From Bradyrhizobium diazoefficiens (GTDB lineage: Bacteria; Pseudomonadota; Alphaproteobacteria; Rhizobiales; Xanthobacteraceae), in NCBI RefSeq assembly GCF_016616425.1, contig NZ_CP067101.1, forward strand, positions 6,758,001-6,822,000: a stretch of DNA of 64,000 bases, in the 5' to 3' direction. A model generated the notes under the pieces. It was not told the origin of the DNA. It did not search any database and worked only from the letters and a program-made list of their open reading frames with translations. A program made the position numbers and the translations under genes. Below are positions 17,912 to 28,105 of this stretch, piece by piece (the first letter of the stretch is position 1; each line of letters starts with the position of its first letter).

Positions 17912-18766
17912 ATGACCACGCTGCATTTCGCCGAAAGCCTGCGCGAGCTCGTAGGCGGCGTCGAAGTCGTGCTCAGCGACATCTGGGGCGTGGTCCACAA
18001 CGGCCTCGAATCCTTTCCCGAGGCCTGCGAGGCGCTGCACACTTATCGCGGCCATGGCGGTACGGTGATCCTGATCACCAACGCGCCGCGTCCCGCCGAC
18101 TCCGTGCAGCGGCAATTGCGCAAGCTCGGCGTCGCCGACGAGACCTACGACGCGATCGTCTCGTCGGGCGACTTGACCCGGCTCTACGTCGCCGAGCATC
18201 CGGGCCGCAAGATGTTCTGGCTCGGCCCCGAGCGCGACAACTCGATCTATCGCGGCCTCGACGCGGCGACCGCGCCGCTGGAGGAGGCCGATTACATCGT
18301 CTGCACCGGCCTCTATGACGACGAGACCGAGACGGCCGAAGACTATCGCGGCATGATGCTGAAGGCGCGCGAGCGCAAGCTGACGCTGGTCTGCGCCAAC
18401 CCCGACATCGTGGTGGAGCGCGGCGACCGGCTGATCTATTGCGCCGGCGCCATCGCGGAGCTCTATCGCGAACTCGGCGGCGAAGTGATCTTCTACGGCA
18501 AGCCGCACCGGCCGATCTACGAGCGCGCAATGGCGCTCGCCGGGGAACGCCAGGGCCACCAGATCGACCGTAAAAAGGTGCTGGCGATCGGCGATTCCGT
18601 CCGCACCGACTTAACCGGCGCACGCGAATTCGGCATCGACTGCCTGTTCGTGACCCGCGGCATCCACGCCGAGGAGTTCGAGGGCCTCGATCAACTCGAC
18701 CCGACATCGGTGATGGAATTGTTTGGCCACCCGCCGAAGGCGCTGATGCGCGAATTGAAGTGGTGA
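17912..18766 (+). CDS. TIGR01459-family HAD-type hydrolase
   Basis: HAD phosphatase of 284 residues. Motif I is LSDIWGVVHNG: the nucleophile Asp is kept, while the second residue of the usual DxD is Trp-Gly, as in this family. The motif II region is VILITNAPRPA. Motif III/IV is YGKPHRPIYERA followed by VLAIGDSVRTDLTGAREFG. It belongs to the NagD-like class IIA group. The substrate is unknown; sugar phosphates are typical of relatives. It starts 16 bases after the EAL-protein gene and may be co-transcribed with it. Confidence 0.85.
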   Translation: MTTLHFAESLRELVGGVEVVLSDIWGVVHNGLESFPEACEALHTYRGHGGTVILITNAPRPADSVQRQLRKLGVADETYDAIVSSGDLTRLYVAEHPGRKMFWLGPERDNSIYRGLDAATAPLEEADYIVCTGLYDDETETAEDYRGMMLKARERKLTLVCANPDIVVERGDRLIYCAGAIAELYRELGGEVIFYGKPHRPIYERAMALAGERQGHQIDRKKVLAIGDSVRTDLTGAREFGIDCLFVTRGIHAEEFEGLDQLDPTSVMELFGHPPKALMRELKW

Positions 18767-18803
18767 CGATCCGGCTCGCGCGAATCGTTAAGTGCTAGAC
18801 GTT

Positions 18804-18887
18804 GTCATGGCCGGGCTTGACCCGGCCATCCACGTCTTTCTTCTGGCGCTCAAGAACGTGGATGCCCGGGACAAGCCCGGGCATGAC
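18804..18887. repeat. Intergenic palindromic repeat
   Basis: GTCATGGCCGGGCTTGACCC at the left mirrors GACAAGCCCGGGCATGAC at the right, with an inner pair CCACGT...ACGTGG. It is a member of the same broad palindrome family as the elements at 828 and 7447. It sits between the convergent HAD and cheY genes, where it could act as a bidirectional terminator. Confidence 0.7.
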
Positions 18888-18925
18888 GATCGCAATGGAA
18901 AATTGTTGTTTGGCGAAGTGCGCGC

Positions 18926-19321
18926 TTACGCGCTCGCCATGTCCGGGAAGACCGCCTCGATCTTGGTCTTCAGCGTCGCCGCATTGAACGGCTTGACGAT
19001 GTAGTTGTTCACGCCGGCCTTCTTGGCCGCGATCACGTTCTCGGTCTTGGATTCCGCCGTGATCATGATGAAGGGCGTTGTGGCGAGGTTCGGATCCGCG
19101 CGCACTTCGCGCAACAGGTCGTAACCCGTCATCGGCTCCATGTTCCAGTCGGAAATCACGAGTCCGTACTTCTTGCCGCGCATCTTGTTCAGTGCTGCCG
19201 AACCGTCGCTCGCATCATCGATGTTCTCGAAGCCAAGCTGCTTCAGCAGATTCCTGATGATACGGATCATGGTGCTGTAGTCATCCACCACCAGAACCGG
19301 CATCGACAAATCAACCGCCAT
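18926..19321 (-). CDS. cheY: Chemotaxis response regulator (stand-alone receiver)
   Basis: A 131-residue single receiver domain. The acidic pair VVDDYSTM, phospho-acceptor Asp58 in LVISDWNMEPMTG, Thr in IMITAES and Lys in YIVKPFNAATL are all present. DWNMP-type sequence around the Asp is typical of CheY proteins that bind the flagellar switch. The start is ATG 19321; the frame extends to 19336 but that adds nothing conserved. It is an orphan: no cheA or cheW is adjacent. The cheZ gene at 62849 could encode its phosphatase. Confidence 0.85.
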   Translation of the reverse strand: MAVDLSMPVLVVDDYSTMIRIIRNLLKQLGFENIDDASDGSAALNKMRGKKYGLVISDWNMEPMTGYDLLREVRADPNLATTPFIMITAESKTENVIAAKKAGVNNYIVKPFNAATLKTKIEAVFPDMASA

Positions 19322-19413
19322 CTCGACTCCCCCCACGCAAACCCAGGACTACTACGATCGGACCTGCCGGGCCGGAGCCCGCCTGTTCCAGACGCAAGAA
19401 CTAGCACCAAGGC

Positions 19414-19431
19414 GTTAAACAGCGCGTTAAC
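19414..19431. promoter_or_regulatory. Inverted TTAAC half-sites upstream of cheY
   Basis: GTTAA at 19414-19418 and TTAAC at 19427-19431 form an inverted pair separated by eight bases. They lie about 95 bases upstream of the cheY start and 120 bases upstream of ribF on the other strand. The spacing is one base off the TTAA-N7-TTAA CtrA consensus, so the binding protein is uncertain. Confidence 0.3.
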
Positions 19432-19551
19432 TGGGGCCCGTCCCGAAAGAGCTGAAGTCGCATTCGACAGGCTTGCCTCCCTCCCGCTTGACTTCATCGG
19501 GCCTGTCGCGCCACCGTTCCGGCCGGTCCCGCCGGTTCGAGAATTCCCCTG

Positions 19552-20523
19552 ATGGCTCCGCATTTTAACGTTATCCGCGACACCACGCCGGACTCCGCGA
19601 TTCCAAGGGGCGCCGTGGTCGCCATGGGCAATTTCGACGGGGTTCATCTCGGTCACCGCGCCGTGATCGCCGCAGCCCTGGAGATGGGCCGCGCACATGG
19701 CCGCCCTGCGCTGGCGCTGACCTTCGAGCCGCACCCGCGGCGGTTTTTCAGCCCCAACACTCCGCAGTTCCGCTTGACCGACGAACGGGCCAAGCTGCGG
19801 CTTTTGGCCGGCACGGGGCTTGCCGGCGCCGTGGTCATGACCTTCGACAAGGCACGCGCCGGGACCAGCGCGCAAGATTTCATTCACCACGACCTGATCG
19901 GTCGGCTCGGCGTCAGCGGGATCGCGGTGGGTTACGACTTCCATTTCGGCAAGGGACGGGTCGGCTCGCCGAGCCTCCTCGTCAGCGAGGCGCCCCGGCT
20001 TGGAATCGAGGTCGACGTGCAGGCGCATGTCGATATCGATGAACGGCCGGTGTCCTCCAGCGCCATCCGGATCGCACTCGCCGAAGGTCTCCTTGGTGAG
20101 GCTACCGCCATGCTGGGCGCGCCCTGGTTCGTCACTGGCGAGGTTATCCATGGCGAGAAGCGCGGCCGTGATCTCGGCTATCCCACCGCCAACATCCGCC
20201 TGGACGCCAATTGCGGCCTGAAGCACGGCATCTATGCGGTGCGGGTCGGCCGCGGCGCCGAGCGGCTCGACGGCGTGGCAAGCTTCGGCCGCCGCCCGAC
20301 CTTCGATAATGGCGCTCCGCTGCTCGAGATCTTCCTGTTCGACTTCAAAGACGATCTTTACGGGCAGGCGCTGGACTGCGCCTTCATCGGCTTCATCCGC
20401 GAGGAGCTGAAATTCGAGGGTATCGAGGCCCTGATCCGGCAGATGGACGAAGATTCCGCCCGTGCCCGCGCCATGCTGGCCGCCGCCCCGGACGCGTTTC
20501 CGCAGCTCGGCGCCATCGATTGA
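19552..20523 (+). CDS. ribF: Bifunctional riboflavin kinase / FMN adenylyltransferase
   Basis: Makes FMN and FAD from riboflavin. The N-terminal adenylyltransferase domain has MGNFDGVHLGHRAVI (the HxGH-type nucleotidyl transferase motif) and EPHPRRFF. The C-terminal flavokinase domain has GEVIHGEKRGRDLGYPTANI and the RPTFDNG/LLEIFLFD block. At 323 residues it is a normal length. ileS follows 200 bases downstream and lspA after that; ribF-ileS-lspA is a widespread arrangement. Confidence 0.94.
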   Translation: MAPHFNVIRDTTPDSAIPRGAVVAMGNFDGVHLGHRAVIAAALEMGRAHGRPALALTFEPHPRRFFSPNTPQFRLTDERAKLRLLAGTGLAGAVVMTFDKARAGTSAQDFIHHDLIGRLGVSGIAVGYDFHFGKGRVGSPSLLVSEAPRLGIEVDVQAHVDIDERPVSSSAIRIALAEGLLGEATAMLGAPWFVTGEVIHGEKRGRDLGYPTANIRLDANCGLKHGIYAVRVGRGAERLDGVASFGRRPTFDNGAPLLEIFLFDFKDDLYGQALDCAFIGFIREELKFEGIEALIRQMDEDSARARAMLAAAPDAFPQLGAID

Positions 20524-20725
20524 GCCCGAACCGGGCCTCCCCGAACCTTTGCGCTTCCCTTAGCCCCCTGCTATGGAGAGCCCATGTTTGCGCGGCGCAT
20601 CATAGGGATTAGCGGCCCGGCTTCCGCCTGAGCCTGAAGGCTCGGCGCAAGACCGGGATTTGTCGTTTCACCCCGCGATTCCGCATCGCCCTCCGTTCCC
20701 GCGCCCTTCCGAGCCAGTCAGCCTC

Positions 20726-23700
20726 ATGTCCGAAAAGCCGCAAAAGTCCCAAAAGTCTGAAGTCAAAGACTATTCGAAGACCCTGTTCCTGCCGCAGACC
20801 GAATTCCCGATGCGTGCCGGCCTCCCGCAGCGCGAGCCGGAGATCCTCAAGCGCTGGTACGAGATCGGCCTCTACGAGAAGCTGCGCCAGGCTGCGAACG
20901 GCCGCGCCAAGTTCGTGCTGCACGACGGCCCGCCCTATGCCAACGGCAACATCCATATCGGCACGGCGCTCAACAAGATCCTGAAGGATCTCGTCACCAA
21001 GAGCCAGCAGATGCTCGGCTTCGATTCCAACTACGTGCCGGGCTGGGACTGCCACGGCCTGCCGATCGAATGGAAGGTCGAGGAAGAGCACTATCGCAAG
21101 AAGGGCAAGCAGAAGCCCGATTTCCGCGACAGTACCGCGATGATCGATTTCCGCCGCGAGTGCCGGGCCTACGCAACGCATTGGCTCGGCGTGCAACGCG
21201 AGGAGTTCAAGCGCCTCGGGGTGATCGGCGACTGGGACCATCCCTACGCCACCATGAGCTATCCCGCCGAAGCCCAGATCGCGCGCGAACTGATGAAGTT
21301 CGCCGCCAACAGCACGCTCTATCGTGGCTCCAAGCCGGTGATGTGGAGCGTGGTCGAGAAGACCGCGCTGGCCGAAGCCGAGGTCGAGTACGAGGACTAC
21401 ACCTCCGACACGGTGTGGGTGAAATTCCCGGTCACTTCGCCCGCGCATGGCGCACTCGCCGCTGCAAGCGTGGTGATCTGGACCACCACGCCCTGGACCC
21501 TGCCCGGCAATCGCGCCATCTCGTTCTCGCCGAAGATCGCCTATGGCCTGTACAAGGTGACGGATGCGCCCGCCGACAATTGGGCCAAGACCGGCGATCT
21601 CCTGATCCTCGCCGACGCGCTCGCTGAAGAAGTCTTCAAGCAGGCGCGCGTGACGGCCTATGAGAAGGTCCGCGACGTCCCCGCCGACACCATCGACGCG
21701 ATCGAATGTGCCCATCCGCTGAGGGGCGTTGCCGGCGGCTACGATTTCATCGTGCCGCTATTGCCCGGCGACCACGTCACCGACGACACCGGCACCGGAT
21801 TCGTCCATACTGCGCCCGGTCATGGCCGCGAGGACTTCGACGCCTGGATGGCACAGGCGCGCGATCTCGATGCGCGCGGCATCAACACGGCGATCCCCTA
21901 CACCGTCGACGAGAACGGCGCCTACACCGATCATGCGCCGGGCTTTGCCGGCAAGCGTGTCATCAACGACAAGGGGGAGAAGGGCGACGCCAACGAGGCC
22001 GTGATCAAGGCGCTCGTCGAAAGAGGCATGCTGCTCGCGCGCGGCCGGTTGAAGCATCAATATCCGCATTCCTGGCGCTCCAAGAAGCCGGTGATCTTCC
22101 GCAATACGCCGCAATGGTTCATCGCGATGGACAAGCCTGTTGTGGACGCGCCGGGCAAGCCTGGCGCTATGGACGTTACGCAGGGCGGCCAAGCCAGGAG
22201 CGGCGACACGCTACGCACCCGTGCGCTGCACGCGATCTCGGTGACGCAATGGGTACCGCCGTCGGGCGAGAACCGCATCAATGGCATGATCGAGGCGCGC
22301 CCCGACTGGGTGATCTCGCGCCAGCGTGCCTGGGGCGTGCCGATCGCCGTGTTCGTGCGCGAGAAGGGTGACGGCTCCGCCGAGATCCTCCAGGACGAGG
22401 CCGTCAATGCCCGTATCGGCGAAGCCTTCGAGAAGGAAGGCGCCGACGCCTGGTACGCGAAGGGAGCCCGCGAGCGCTTCCTCGGCCCGCGCGCGAGCGA
22501 GGACTGGCAGAAGGTCGACGACATTCTCGACGTCTGGTTCGATTCCGGCTCCACCCACGCCTTCGTGCTCGAAGACCCCGTGCATTTCCCGGGCCTCGCC
22601 GGCATCAGGCGCAAGGTCGACGGCGGCACCGACACGGTGATGTATCTGGAGGGCTCGGACCAGCATCGCGGCTGGTTCCACTCCTCGCTGCTGGAGAGCT
22701 GCGGCACCCGCGGCCGCGCGCCCTATGACATCGTGCTGACCCACGGCTTCACCCAGGCCGAGGACGGCCGCAAGATGTCGAAGTCGCTCGGCAACACCAT
22801 CGAGCCGCAGGCCGTCATCAAGGAATCTGGCGCCGACATCCTGAGACTCTGGGTCGCATCCTGCGACTACACCGACGACCAGCGCATCGGCCCCGAGATC
22901 CTGAAGAATACCGTCGAGACCTACCGCAAGCTGCGCAACACCGTGCGCTGGATGCTCGGCACGCTGCATCATTACAGGCCGGCCGACGCAGTGGCGCCTG
23001 CCGAGATGCCGGAACTCGAGCGGCTGATGCTGCACGAGCTCGCGATGCGCGCCGCAGCGATCGGCAAGGCCTATCGGGAGTTCGACTTCAAGACCGTGGT
23101 CGCGATCCTGTCCGCCTTCCTCAACAGCGAGCTCTCGGCGTTCTATTTCGATATCCGCAAGGACACGCTGTATTGCGATCCGCCATCCTCGCTGACGCGC
23201 AAGGCGGCGCTGACGACGATCGACCTGCTGTGCGCCTCGATCCTGAAATGGCTGGCGCCGATCCTCAGTTTCACCGCGGAGGAAGGCTGGCGCATGTACC
23301 GGCCAGATGCCGAACCGTCTGTTCATCTGACGCTGTTCCCGGTCGATCTCGAAGGCTTACGCGACGACAAGCTCGCCGCGAAATGGGAGACGATCCGCAA
23401 CGTCCGCCGCGTCGTCACCGGGGCGCTTGAGCTCGAACGCGCCGCCAAGAACATCGGCTCGTCGCTGGAAGCCTCGCCGGTGATCCATGTTGCCGACCGC
23501 AACATGCTGGCGACGCTGTTCGACGTCGATCTCGCCGAGATCTGCATCACCTCGAATTACGAGGTGCGGGAGGGCGAGGCGCCGGCGGGAGCGTTCCGGC
23601 TCGATGCCGTGCCTGGTGTCGCTGTCGTGGTGGAGAAGGCGCTCGGCACCAAATGCGCCCGCTCCTGGAAGATCTCCCCAATGGTCGGCGCAGACGCTGA

Positions 23701-23770
23701 ATACCCCGACGTCACCCCGCGCGACGCCAAGGCGCTGCGCGAATGGAAGGCGTTGGGGGTGGCGGTCTGA
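20726..23770 (+). CDS. ileS: Isoleucyl-tRNA synthetase
   Basis: Class I synthetase of 1014 residues that charges tRNA-Ile and edits valine. HIGH is present as [16 protein letters not shown] as [11 protein letters not shown], and the editing-domain segment reads [14 protein letters not shown]. The final zinc-ribbon cysteines of E. coli IleS are absent, as in other alphaproteobacteria. A short Gly-rich segment near residue 480 ([19 protein letters not shown]) looks like an insertion relative to relatives as I remember them. ATG 20726 is chosen because the frame upstream (to 20660) is non-conserved. Confidence 0.95.
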   Translation: MSEKPQKSQKSEVKDYSKTLFLPQTEFPMRAGLPQREPEILKRWYEIGLYEKLRQAANGRAKFVLHDGPPYANGNIHIGTALNKILKDLVTKSQQMLGFDSNYVPGWDCHGLPIEWKVEEEHYRKKGKQKPDFRDSTAMIDFRRECRAYATHWLGVQREEFKRLGVIGDWDHPYATMSYPAEAQIARELMKFAANSTLYRGSKPVMWSVVEKTALAEAEVEYEDYTSDTVWVKFPVTSPAHGALAAASVVIWTTTPWTLPGNRAISFSPKIAYGLYKVTDAPADNWAKTGDLLILADALAEEVFKQARVTAYEKVRDVPADTIDAIECAHPLRGVAGGYDFIVPLLPGDHVTDDTGTGFVHTAPGHGREDFDAWMAQARDLDARGINTAIPYTVDENGAYTDHAPGFAGKRVINDKGEKGDANEAVIKALVERGMLLARGRLKHQYPHSWRSKKPVIFRNTPQWFIAMDKPVVDAPGKPGAMDVTQGGQARSGDTLRTRALHAISVTQWVPPSGENRINGMIEARPDWVISRQRAWGVPIAVFVREKGDGSAEILQDEAVNARIGEAFEKEGADAWYAKGARERFLGPRASEDWQKVDDILDVWFDSGSTHAFVLEDPVHFPGLAGIRRKVDGGTDTVMYLEGSDQHRGWFHSSLLESCGTRGRAPYDIVLTHGFTQAEDGRKMSKSLGNTIEPQAVIKESGADILRLWVASCDYTDDQRIGPEILKNTVETYRKLRNTVRWMLGTLHHYRPADAVAPAEMPELERLMLHELAMRAAAIGKAYREFDFKTVVAILSAFLNSELSAFYFDIRKDTLYCDPPSSLTRKAALTTIDLLCASILKWLAPILSFTAEEGWRMYRPDAEPSVHLTLFPVDLEGLRDDKLAAKWETIRNVRRVVTGALELERAAKNIGSSLEASPVIHVADRNMLATLFDVDLAEICITSNYEVREGEAPAGAFRLDAVPGVAVVVEKALGTKCARSWKISPMVGADAEYPDVTPRDAKALREWKALGVAV

Positions 23771-23778
23771 TCCCCGGC

Positions 23779-24273
23779 ATGAGCCCGCTCCGCGCCGGCA
23801 TCCTCGCGGCCGTGACCACGCTCGTGGCCGACCAGGCTTCAAAGCTCTGGCTGCTGAACGTGTTCGACCTCGCCCGCCGCGGCGTGGTGAAGGTGACGCC
23901 GTTCTTCGACCTGGTGCTGGCCAAGAACGTCGGCATCAGCTTCGGCTGGCTCCAGAACGACGGCCAGGCAGCGCAGCTCGCGCTGATGGCTGTAAAGGTC
24001 GTTGCTGTGGTCGCCCTGGCGATCTGGATGGTCCGCTCGCACACCCGGCTTGCCACTATCGCGCTGGGGCTGATCATCGGCGGTGCCATCGGCAACGGCA
24101 TCGATCGCTTCGTCCATGGCGCGGTGATCGATTTCGCCCTGTTCCATATCGAGATCGGCGGAAATACCTACAATTGGTATGTGTTCAACCTCGCGGACGT
24201 GGCGATCGTTGCCGGGGTAGCGGCACTATTGTATGATTCCTTGTTGGGGGTACCCGCCGCAAAAGCGCCCTGA
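23779..24273 (+). CDS. lspA: Lipoprotein signal peptidase (SPase II)
   Basis: Aspartyl protease of the inner membrane that cleaves prolipoproteins. The 164-residue product has four hydrophobic helices and both catalytic aspartates, one in IGNGIDRFVHG and one in FNLADVAIVAG. The NVGISFGWLQ motif is also typical. It starts eight bases after the ileS stop, so the two are co-transcribed. ATG 23779 is preferred over the frame opening at 23743, which would lie inside ileS. Confidence 0.93.
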   Translation: MSPLRAGILAAVTTLVADQASKLWLLNVFDLARRGVVKVTPFFDLVLAKNVGISFGWLQNDGQAAQLALMAVKVVAVVALAIWMVRSHTRLATIALGLIIGGAIGNGIDRFVHGAVIDFALFHIEIGGNTYNWYVFNLADVAIVAGVAALLYDSLLGVPAAKAP

Positions 24274-24357
24274 TCCCGGCCGATACGGACCGGCAGGCGG
24301 AACCCGGTTTTTGCGAGGGTGGAGCCGCGTGCGAGCGGCGATCTGCCACAATATGGA

Positions 24358-24379
24358 ACAGGTACAGTACAGGTACAGT
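24358..24379 (+). repeat. Perfect 11-bp tandem duplication ahead of a start codon
   Basis: ACAGGTACAGT occurs twice in direct succession (24358-24368 and 24369-24379), ending one base before the ATG at 24381. It occupies the place of the ribosome-binding site, which has no clear Shine-Dalgarno sequence. Confidence 0.85.
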
Positions 24380-24380
24380 G

Positions 24381-25109
24381 ATGCGCAGCTCGAAAACCAG
24401 CGGTTCGATGCTTCGAGACTCCCAATGGGGATTCTGGCGAGCATTGAGATTGTCCGCTGTCGCGCTCGGCATTGGTCTCGTCATGTCGACCGGCGCCGCC
24501 CGCGCTGGTGACGACGACGAGGACGACGACATGACCTTCGAAGAGAAGCTCATCGATAATCTGATGACCGGCCTCGGCGCCAAGAGCATGGAGAAGCCCG
24601 GCATCGAGTACCGCGAACGTTCGCCGCTGGTCGTGCCGCCCAAGCTCGACCTGCCGCCGCCTGCCGCGACGGAGGCCGCGGTTGCGCCAAACTGGCCGAA
24701 GGACCCCGACGAGAGGCTCCGCAAGGAAGCCATCGCCGCGCGGAAGAAGGCAGGCAACAAGGTGACGGAGTACTGGAAAAATGCCCAGCCGCTGTCGCCC
24801 GCCGAGTTGAACGCCCACAAGACGGCTGCCGCAGAAAAGACCGGCAATGATCCGGTCCAGCCGGGCAACAACCCCGCTAATCCGACGCTCAGCCCTGCCC
24901 AACTTGGATACACCGGCGGCCTGTGGAAACTGTTCAAAGGGAACGGCCCCGAGTCCAAGCAGTTCACGTCGGAGCCACCACGCCAATCGCTGGTGGAGCC
25001 GCCGCCGGGATATCAGACGCCGTCGTCGAACTACGCCTACGGCTCCGGCCCGGATAATTCGAAGAGAACCTATTTCGACATCCTGTCCGGCAAGGAGAAG
25101 GAGCAATAG
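24381..25109 (+). CDS. Conserved hypothetical exported protein
   Basis: A 242-residue protein with an N-terminal signal-anchor (WRALRLSAVALGIGLVMSTGAA, about residues 19-42). A run of acidic residues follows directly (GDDDEDDDMTFEEKL), then a proline-rich, low-complexity region and a conserved-looking C-terminal block (AQLGYTGGLWKLFKG, YFDILSGKEKEQ). No enzyme motif was seen. It probably lies in the periplasm. The start is ATG 24381; ATG 24408 is an alternative. Its position between lspA and the M16 pair is common in Bradyrhizobium as far as I recall. Confidence 0.65.
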   Translation: MRSSKTSGSMLRDSQWGFWRALRLSAVALGIGLVMSTGAARAGDDDEDDDMTFEEKLIDNLMTGLGAKSMEKPGIEYRERSPLVVPPKLDLPPPAATEAAVAPNWPKDPDERLRKEAIAARKKAGNKVTEYWKNAQPLSPAELNAHKTAAAEKTGNDPVQPGNNPANPTLSPAQLGYTGGLWKLFKGNGPESKQFTSEPPRQSLVEPPPGYQTPSSNYAYGSGPDNSKRTYFDILSGKEKEQ

Positions 25110-25296
25110 CGCTCCTGCCCTGCCCCGACGTTTCGGCAGGCAGAGCTGGCTGCCGGCCCTTTATGCAGCTTCGGGCAACTGGCTTGCTCCCGAGTTGATT
25201 GCGTTCTCTGCTTCGTGACGCGAAGCCTCAACCGCACGGTGTACCATGCCGTGCCTCCGAGCCGGAGATCCGGACCTCGGCCTTTCACCAGGGATC

Positions 25297-26691
25297 ATGA
25301 TGTCCGCAAATCGATCGGTTGCCTGCCTCCTTGCCGCACTGCTTTCGGCTACTGTCCTGACGGCCGGCGCGGCCCTTGCCCAGACCACGGTAACATCGGC
25401 CCCGCCCGCCAGCTTCACGCTCGGCAACGGCATGCAGGTCGTGGTGATCCCCGATCACCGCACGCCGGTCGTCACCGAGATGATCTGGTACAAGGTCGGC
25501 TCGGCCGACGAGACGCCCGGCAAGTCCGGCCTCGCCCACTTCCTCGAGCACCTGATGTTCAAGGGCACCTCGAAGCATCCGGTCGGCGAATTCTCCCAGA
25601 CCGTGCTTCGCGTCGGCGGCAACGAGAACGCCTCGACTTCGCTCGACTACACCAACTATTACCAGCGCGTGCCGCGCGAGCAGTTGCCGACCATGATGGA
25701 GTTCGAGGCCGACCGCATGACCGGCCTCATCCTCAAGGACGAGAACGTGCTGCCGGAACGCGACGTGGTGCTCGAAGAGTACAACATGCGCGTCGCCAAC
25801 AATCCGGACGCGCGGCTCAACGAGCAGATCATGGCCGCGCTCTATCTCAATCATCCCTACGGCCGGCCGGTGATCGGCTGGCATCAGGAGATCGAGAAGC
25901 TCGATCGCGAGGACGCGCTCGCGTTCTATCGCCGCTTCTATGCGCCGAACAACGCGATCCTGGTGATCGCCGGCGATGTCGAGGCCGCCGACATACGCCC
26001 GCTGGTCGAACGCAATTTCGGCTCGATCCCGGCCCAGCCCGCGATCCCGGCCCGGCGCATCCGTCCGCAGGAGCCGGAGCCCGCAGCCCCGCGCACCGTC
26101 ACGCTGGCCGACCCGCGCGTCGAGCAGCCGACCATGCGGCGCTATTATCTCGTGCCCTCGGCGACCACGGCTGCTGCCGGTGAAAGCGCAGCCCTCGACG
26201 TACTTGCGCAGTTGATCGGCAGCGGCAGCAACTCCTATCTGTACCGCGCCCTCGTCGTCGACAAGCCGCTCGCGGTCTCCGCCAGCGCCAGCTATTCGAG
26301 CACCTCGCTCGACCCGACCCAGTTCGCGATTTCGGCCGCGCCGAAACCCGGCGTCGGCTTCCCTGAGATCGAGCAGACGATCGACGGCGTCATCGCCAAT
26401 GTCGCGCAGAACCCGATCCGCGCCGAGGATCTGGAACGCGTGAAGACCCAGCTCATCGCGGAAGCGATTTACGCCCAGGACAACCAGGCGGTGCTGGCAC
26501 GCTGGTACGGCGGCGCGCTGACCACGGGCCTGTCGATCGAGGACATCAGAAGCTGGCCCGACCGCATCCGCGCGGTCACCGCCGAGCAGGTCCGTGCCGT
26601 CGCCCAGAAATGGCTCAAGAAGAAACGCTCGGTGACGGGCTATCTGATCAAGGACACCAGCACCGCCAAGCGCGAGGAGAAGCGTTCGTGA
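25297..26691 (+). CDS. M16 (pitrilysin) family zinc peptidase, catalytic partner
   Basis: Periplasmic metallopeptidase of 464 residues. A signal peptide ends near AALAQTTV. The zinc/catalytic signature HxxEH is complete (LAHFLEHLMF), with the downstream glutamate in the RDVVLEEYNMR segment. The second half carries the M16 C-terminal fold. The next gene overlaps the stop (GTGA) and encodes a homologue without HxxEH, so the two probably form an active/inactive heterodimer, as known for several bacterial M16 pairs. The start is at ATG 25297; the ATG at 25300 is equally good. Confidence 0.9.
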   Translation: MMSANRSVACLLAALLSATVLTAGAALAQTTVTSAPPASFTLGNGMQVVVIPDHRTPVVTEMIWYKVGSADETPGKSGLAHFLEHLMFKGTSKHPVGEFSQTVLRVGGNENASTSLDYTNYYQRVPREQLPTMMEFEADRMTGLILKDENVLPERDVVLEEYNMRVANNPDARLNEQIMAALYLNHPYGRPVIGWHQEIEKLDREDALAFYRRFYAPNNAILVIAGDVEAADIRPLVERNFGSIPAQPAIPARRIRPQEPEPAAPRTVTLADPRVEQPTMRRYYLVPSATTAAAGESAALDVLAQLIGSGSNSYLYRALVVDKPLAVSASASYSSTSLDPTQFAISAAPKPGVGFPEIEQTIDGVIANVAQNPIRAEDLERVKTQLIAEAIYAQDNQAVLARWYGGALTTGLSIEDIRSWPDRIRAVTAEQVRAVAQKWLKKKRSVTGYLIKDTSTAKREEKRS

Positions 26692-28085
26692 CCTATCCCT
26701 TCCTTCGCGCAACGCATTTTCTGCGCGCGAGACATTTCGCATTGTCTCTTGCCACTGGCGCGGCGCTCGCGCTGGCTGCGGTCTCGCCGTCGCTGGCGGC
26801 TGCAAAGATCCAGCACCTGGTCTCACCGGGCGGCATCGAAGCCTGGTTCGTGCAGGACGCGACCGTGCCGCTGATCGCCATGGAATATTCCTTCGCCGGC
26901 GGCTCGGCCCAGGATCCCAAGGATAAGCCCGGCGTCGCCAACCTGGTCGGCGACCTCCTCGACGAAGGCTCCGGCGACCTCGACTCCAAGTCTTTCCATG
27001 AGCGGCTCGACCGCCGCGCGATCGAGCTCTCCTTCAGCGCCAGCCGCGACACGTTCCGCGGCAGCCTGCGCATGCTGCGCGACAACAAGGACGAAGCCTT
27101 CGACCTGCTCAGGAGCGCGCTGACCTCGCCGCATTTCGACACGGTCGACGTCGAGCGCATCCGTTCGCAGGTCATCTCGGGCCTGCGCCGCGAGACCACC
27201 AACCCGACATCGCTGGCGAGCCGCAAGTTCCTCGAAGTCGCCTTCGGCGATCATCCCTACGGCCGACAGACCAACGGCAATCTCGACAGCGTGCCGACCA
27301 TCACGATCGCCGATATGAAGGACTATGTCGGCCGCGTGCTTGCGAAGGACGGGCTGAAGATTGCGGTCGTCGGCGACGTCGATCCGGCCACGCTCGGCAG
27401 GCTGCTCGACCACACCTTCGGCAGCCTGCCTGCCAAAGCCAATCTCGTGCCTGTCCCCGACGTCGAGGCCGCCAAGCCGCCGCAACGCGCCTTCGTGACC
27501 CTCGACGTGCCGCAGACTGTGATCACCTTCGGCGGCCCCGGCGTGAAACGCAGCGATCCCAACTTCATGGCTGCCTATGTCGTCAACCACATCCTCGGCG
27601 GCGGCGGATTGTCCTCGCGCCTCTACCGCGAGGTACGCGAGAAGCGCGGGCTGGCCTATTCGGTGTTCGAATCACTCCTCTGGATGGAACATTCGGCAGT
27701 GTTCGTCGGCAACACCGGCACCCGCGCCGACCGCGCCGGCGACACCATCGATGCCATCGAAAAGGAGGTGCGCCGGATCGCAGAAGAAGGTCCGACCCAG
27801 AAGGAGCTCGACGAGGCCAAGTCTTACCTGAAGGGGTCGCAGATGCTGGCGCTCGACACCTCCTCCAAGCTGGCGCAAGCGCTGTTGCAGTACCAGCAGG
27901 ACAAGCTGCCGATCGACTACATCGAGAAGCGCAACGCCATCGTCGATGCCGTGACACTGGACGACGCCAAAGCCGCCGCCAAACGCCTCTGGGGCCAGGG
28001 GCTGCTGACCGTGGTCGTCGGCCGCGCCCCTCAGGCCGCGGCGCAGCCGGCCGCGGCTGTGGCTCCGGCGACCAAGTCGAACTGA
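26688..28085 (+). CDS. M16 family peptidase-like protein lacking the zinc site
   Basis: A 465-residue homologue of the preceding peptidase. A signal peptide ends near SLAAAKIQ. Where HxxEH should lie the sequence reads GVANLVGDLLDEGSG, so the zinc ligands are missing. The C-terminal half is well preserved, including the arginine/tyrosine substrate-binding region (GGGGLSSRLYREVREKRGLAY). Such partners usually complete the substrate chamber. GTG 26688 overlaps the upstream stop by four bases, and that coupling decides the start. The C-terminal tail is Ala/Pro-rich. Confidence 0.88.
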   Translation: MTYPFLRATHFLRARHFALSLATGAALALAAVSPSLAAAKIQHLVSPGGIEAWFVQDATVPLIAMEYSFAGGSAQDPKDKPGVANLVGDLLDEGSGDLDSKSFHERLDRRAIELSFSASRDTFRGSLRMLRDNKDEAFDLLRSALTSPHFDTVDVERIRSQVISGLRRETTNPTSLASRKFLEVAFGDHPYGRQTNGNLDSVPTITIADMKDYVGRVLAKDGLKIAVVGDVDPATLGRLLDHTFGSLPAKANLVPVPDVEAAKPPQRAFVTLDVPQTVITFGGPGVKRSDPNFMAAYVVNHILGGGGLSSRLYREVREKRGLAYSVFESLLWMEHSAVFVGNTGTRADRAGDTIDAIEKEVRRIAEEGPTQKELDEAKSYLKGSQMLALDTSSKLAQALLQYQQDKLPIDYIEKRNAIVDAVTLDDAKAAAKRLWGQGLLTVVVGRAPQAAAQPAAAVAPATKSN

Positions 28086-28105
28086 CTTCCCTCTCGCGTT
28101 TCCTG

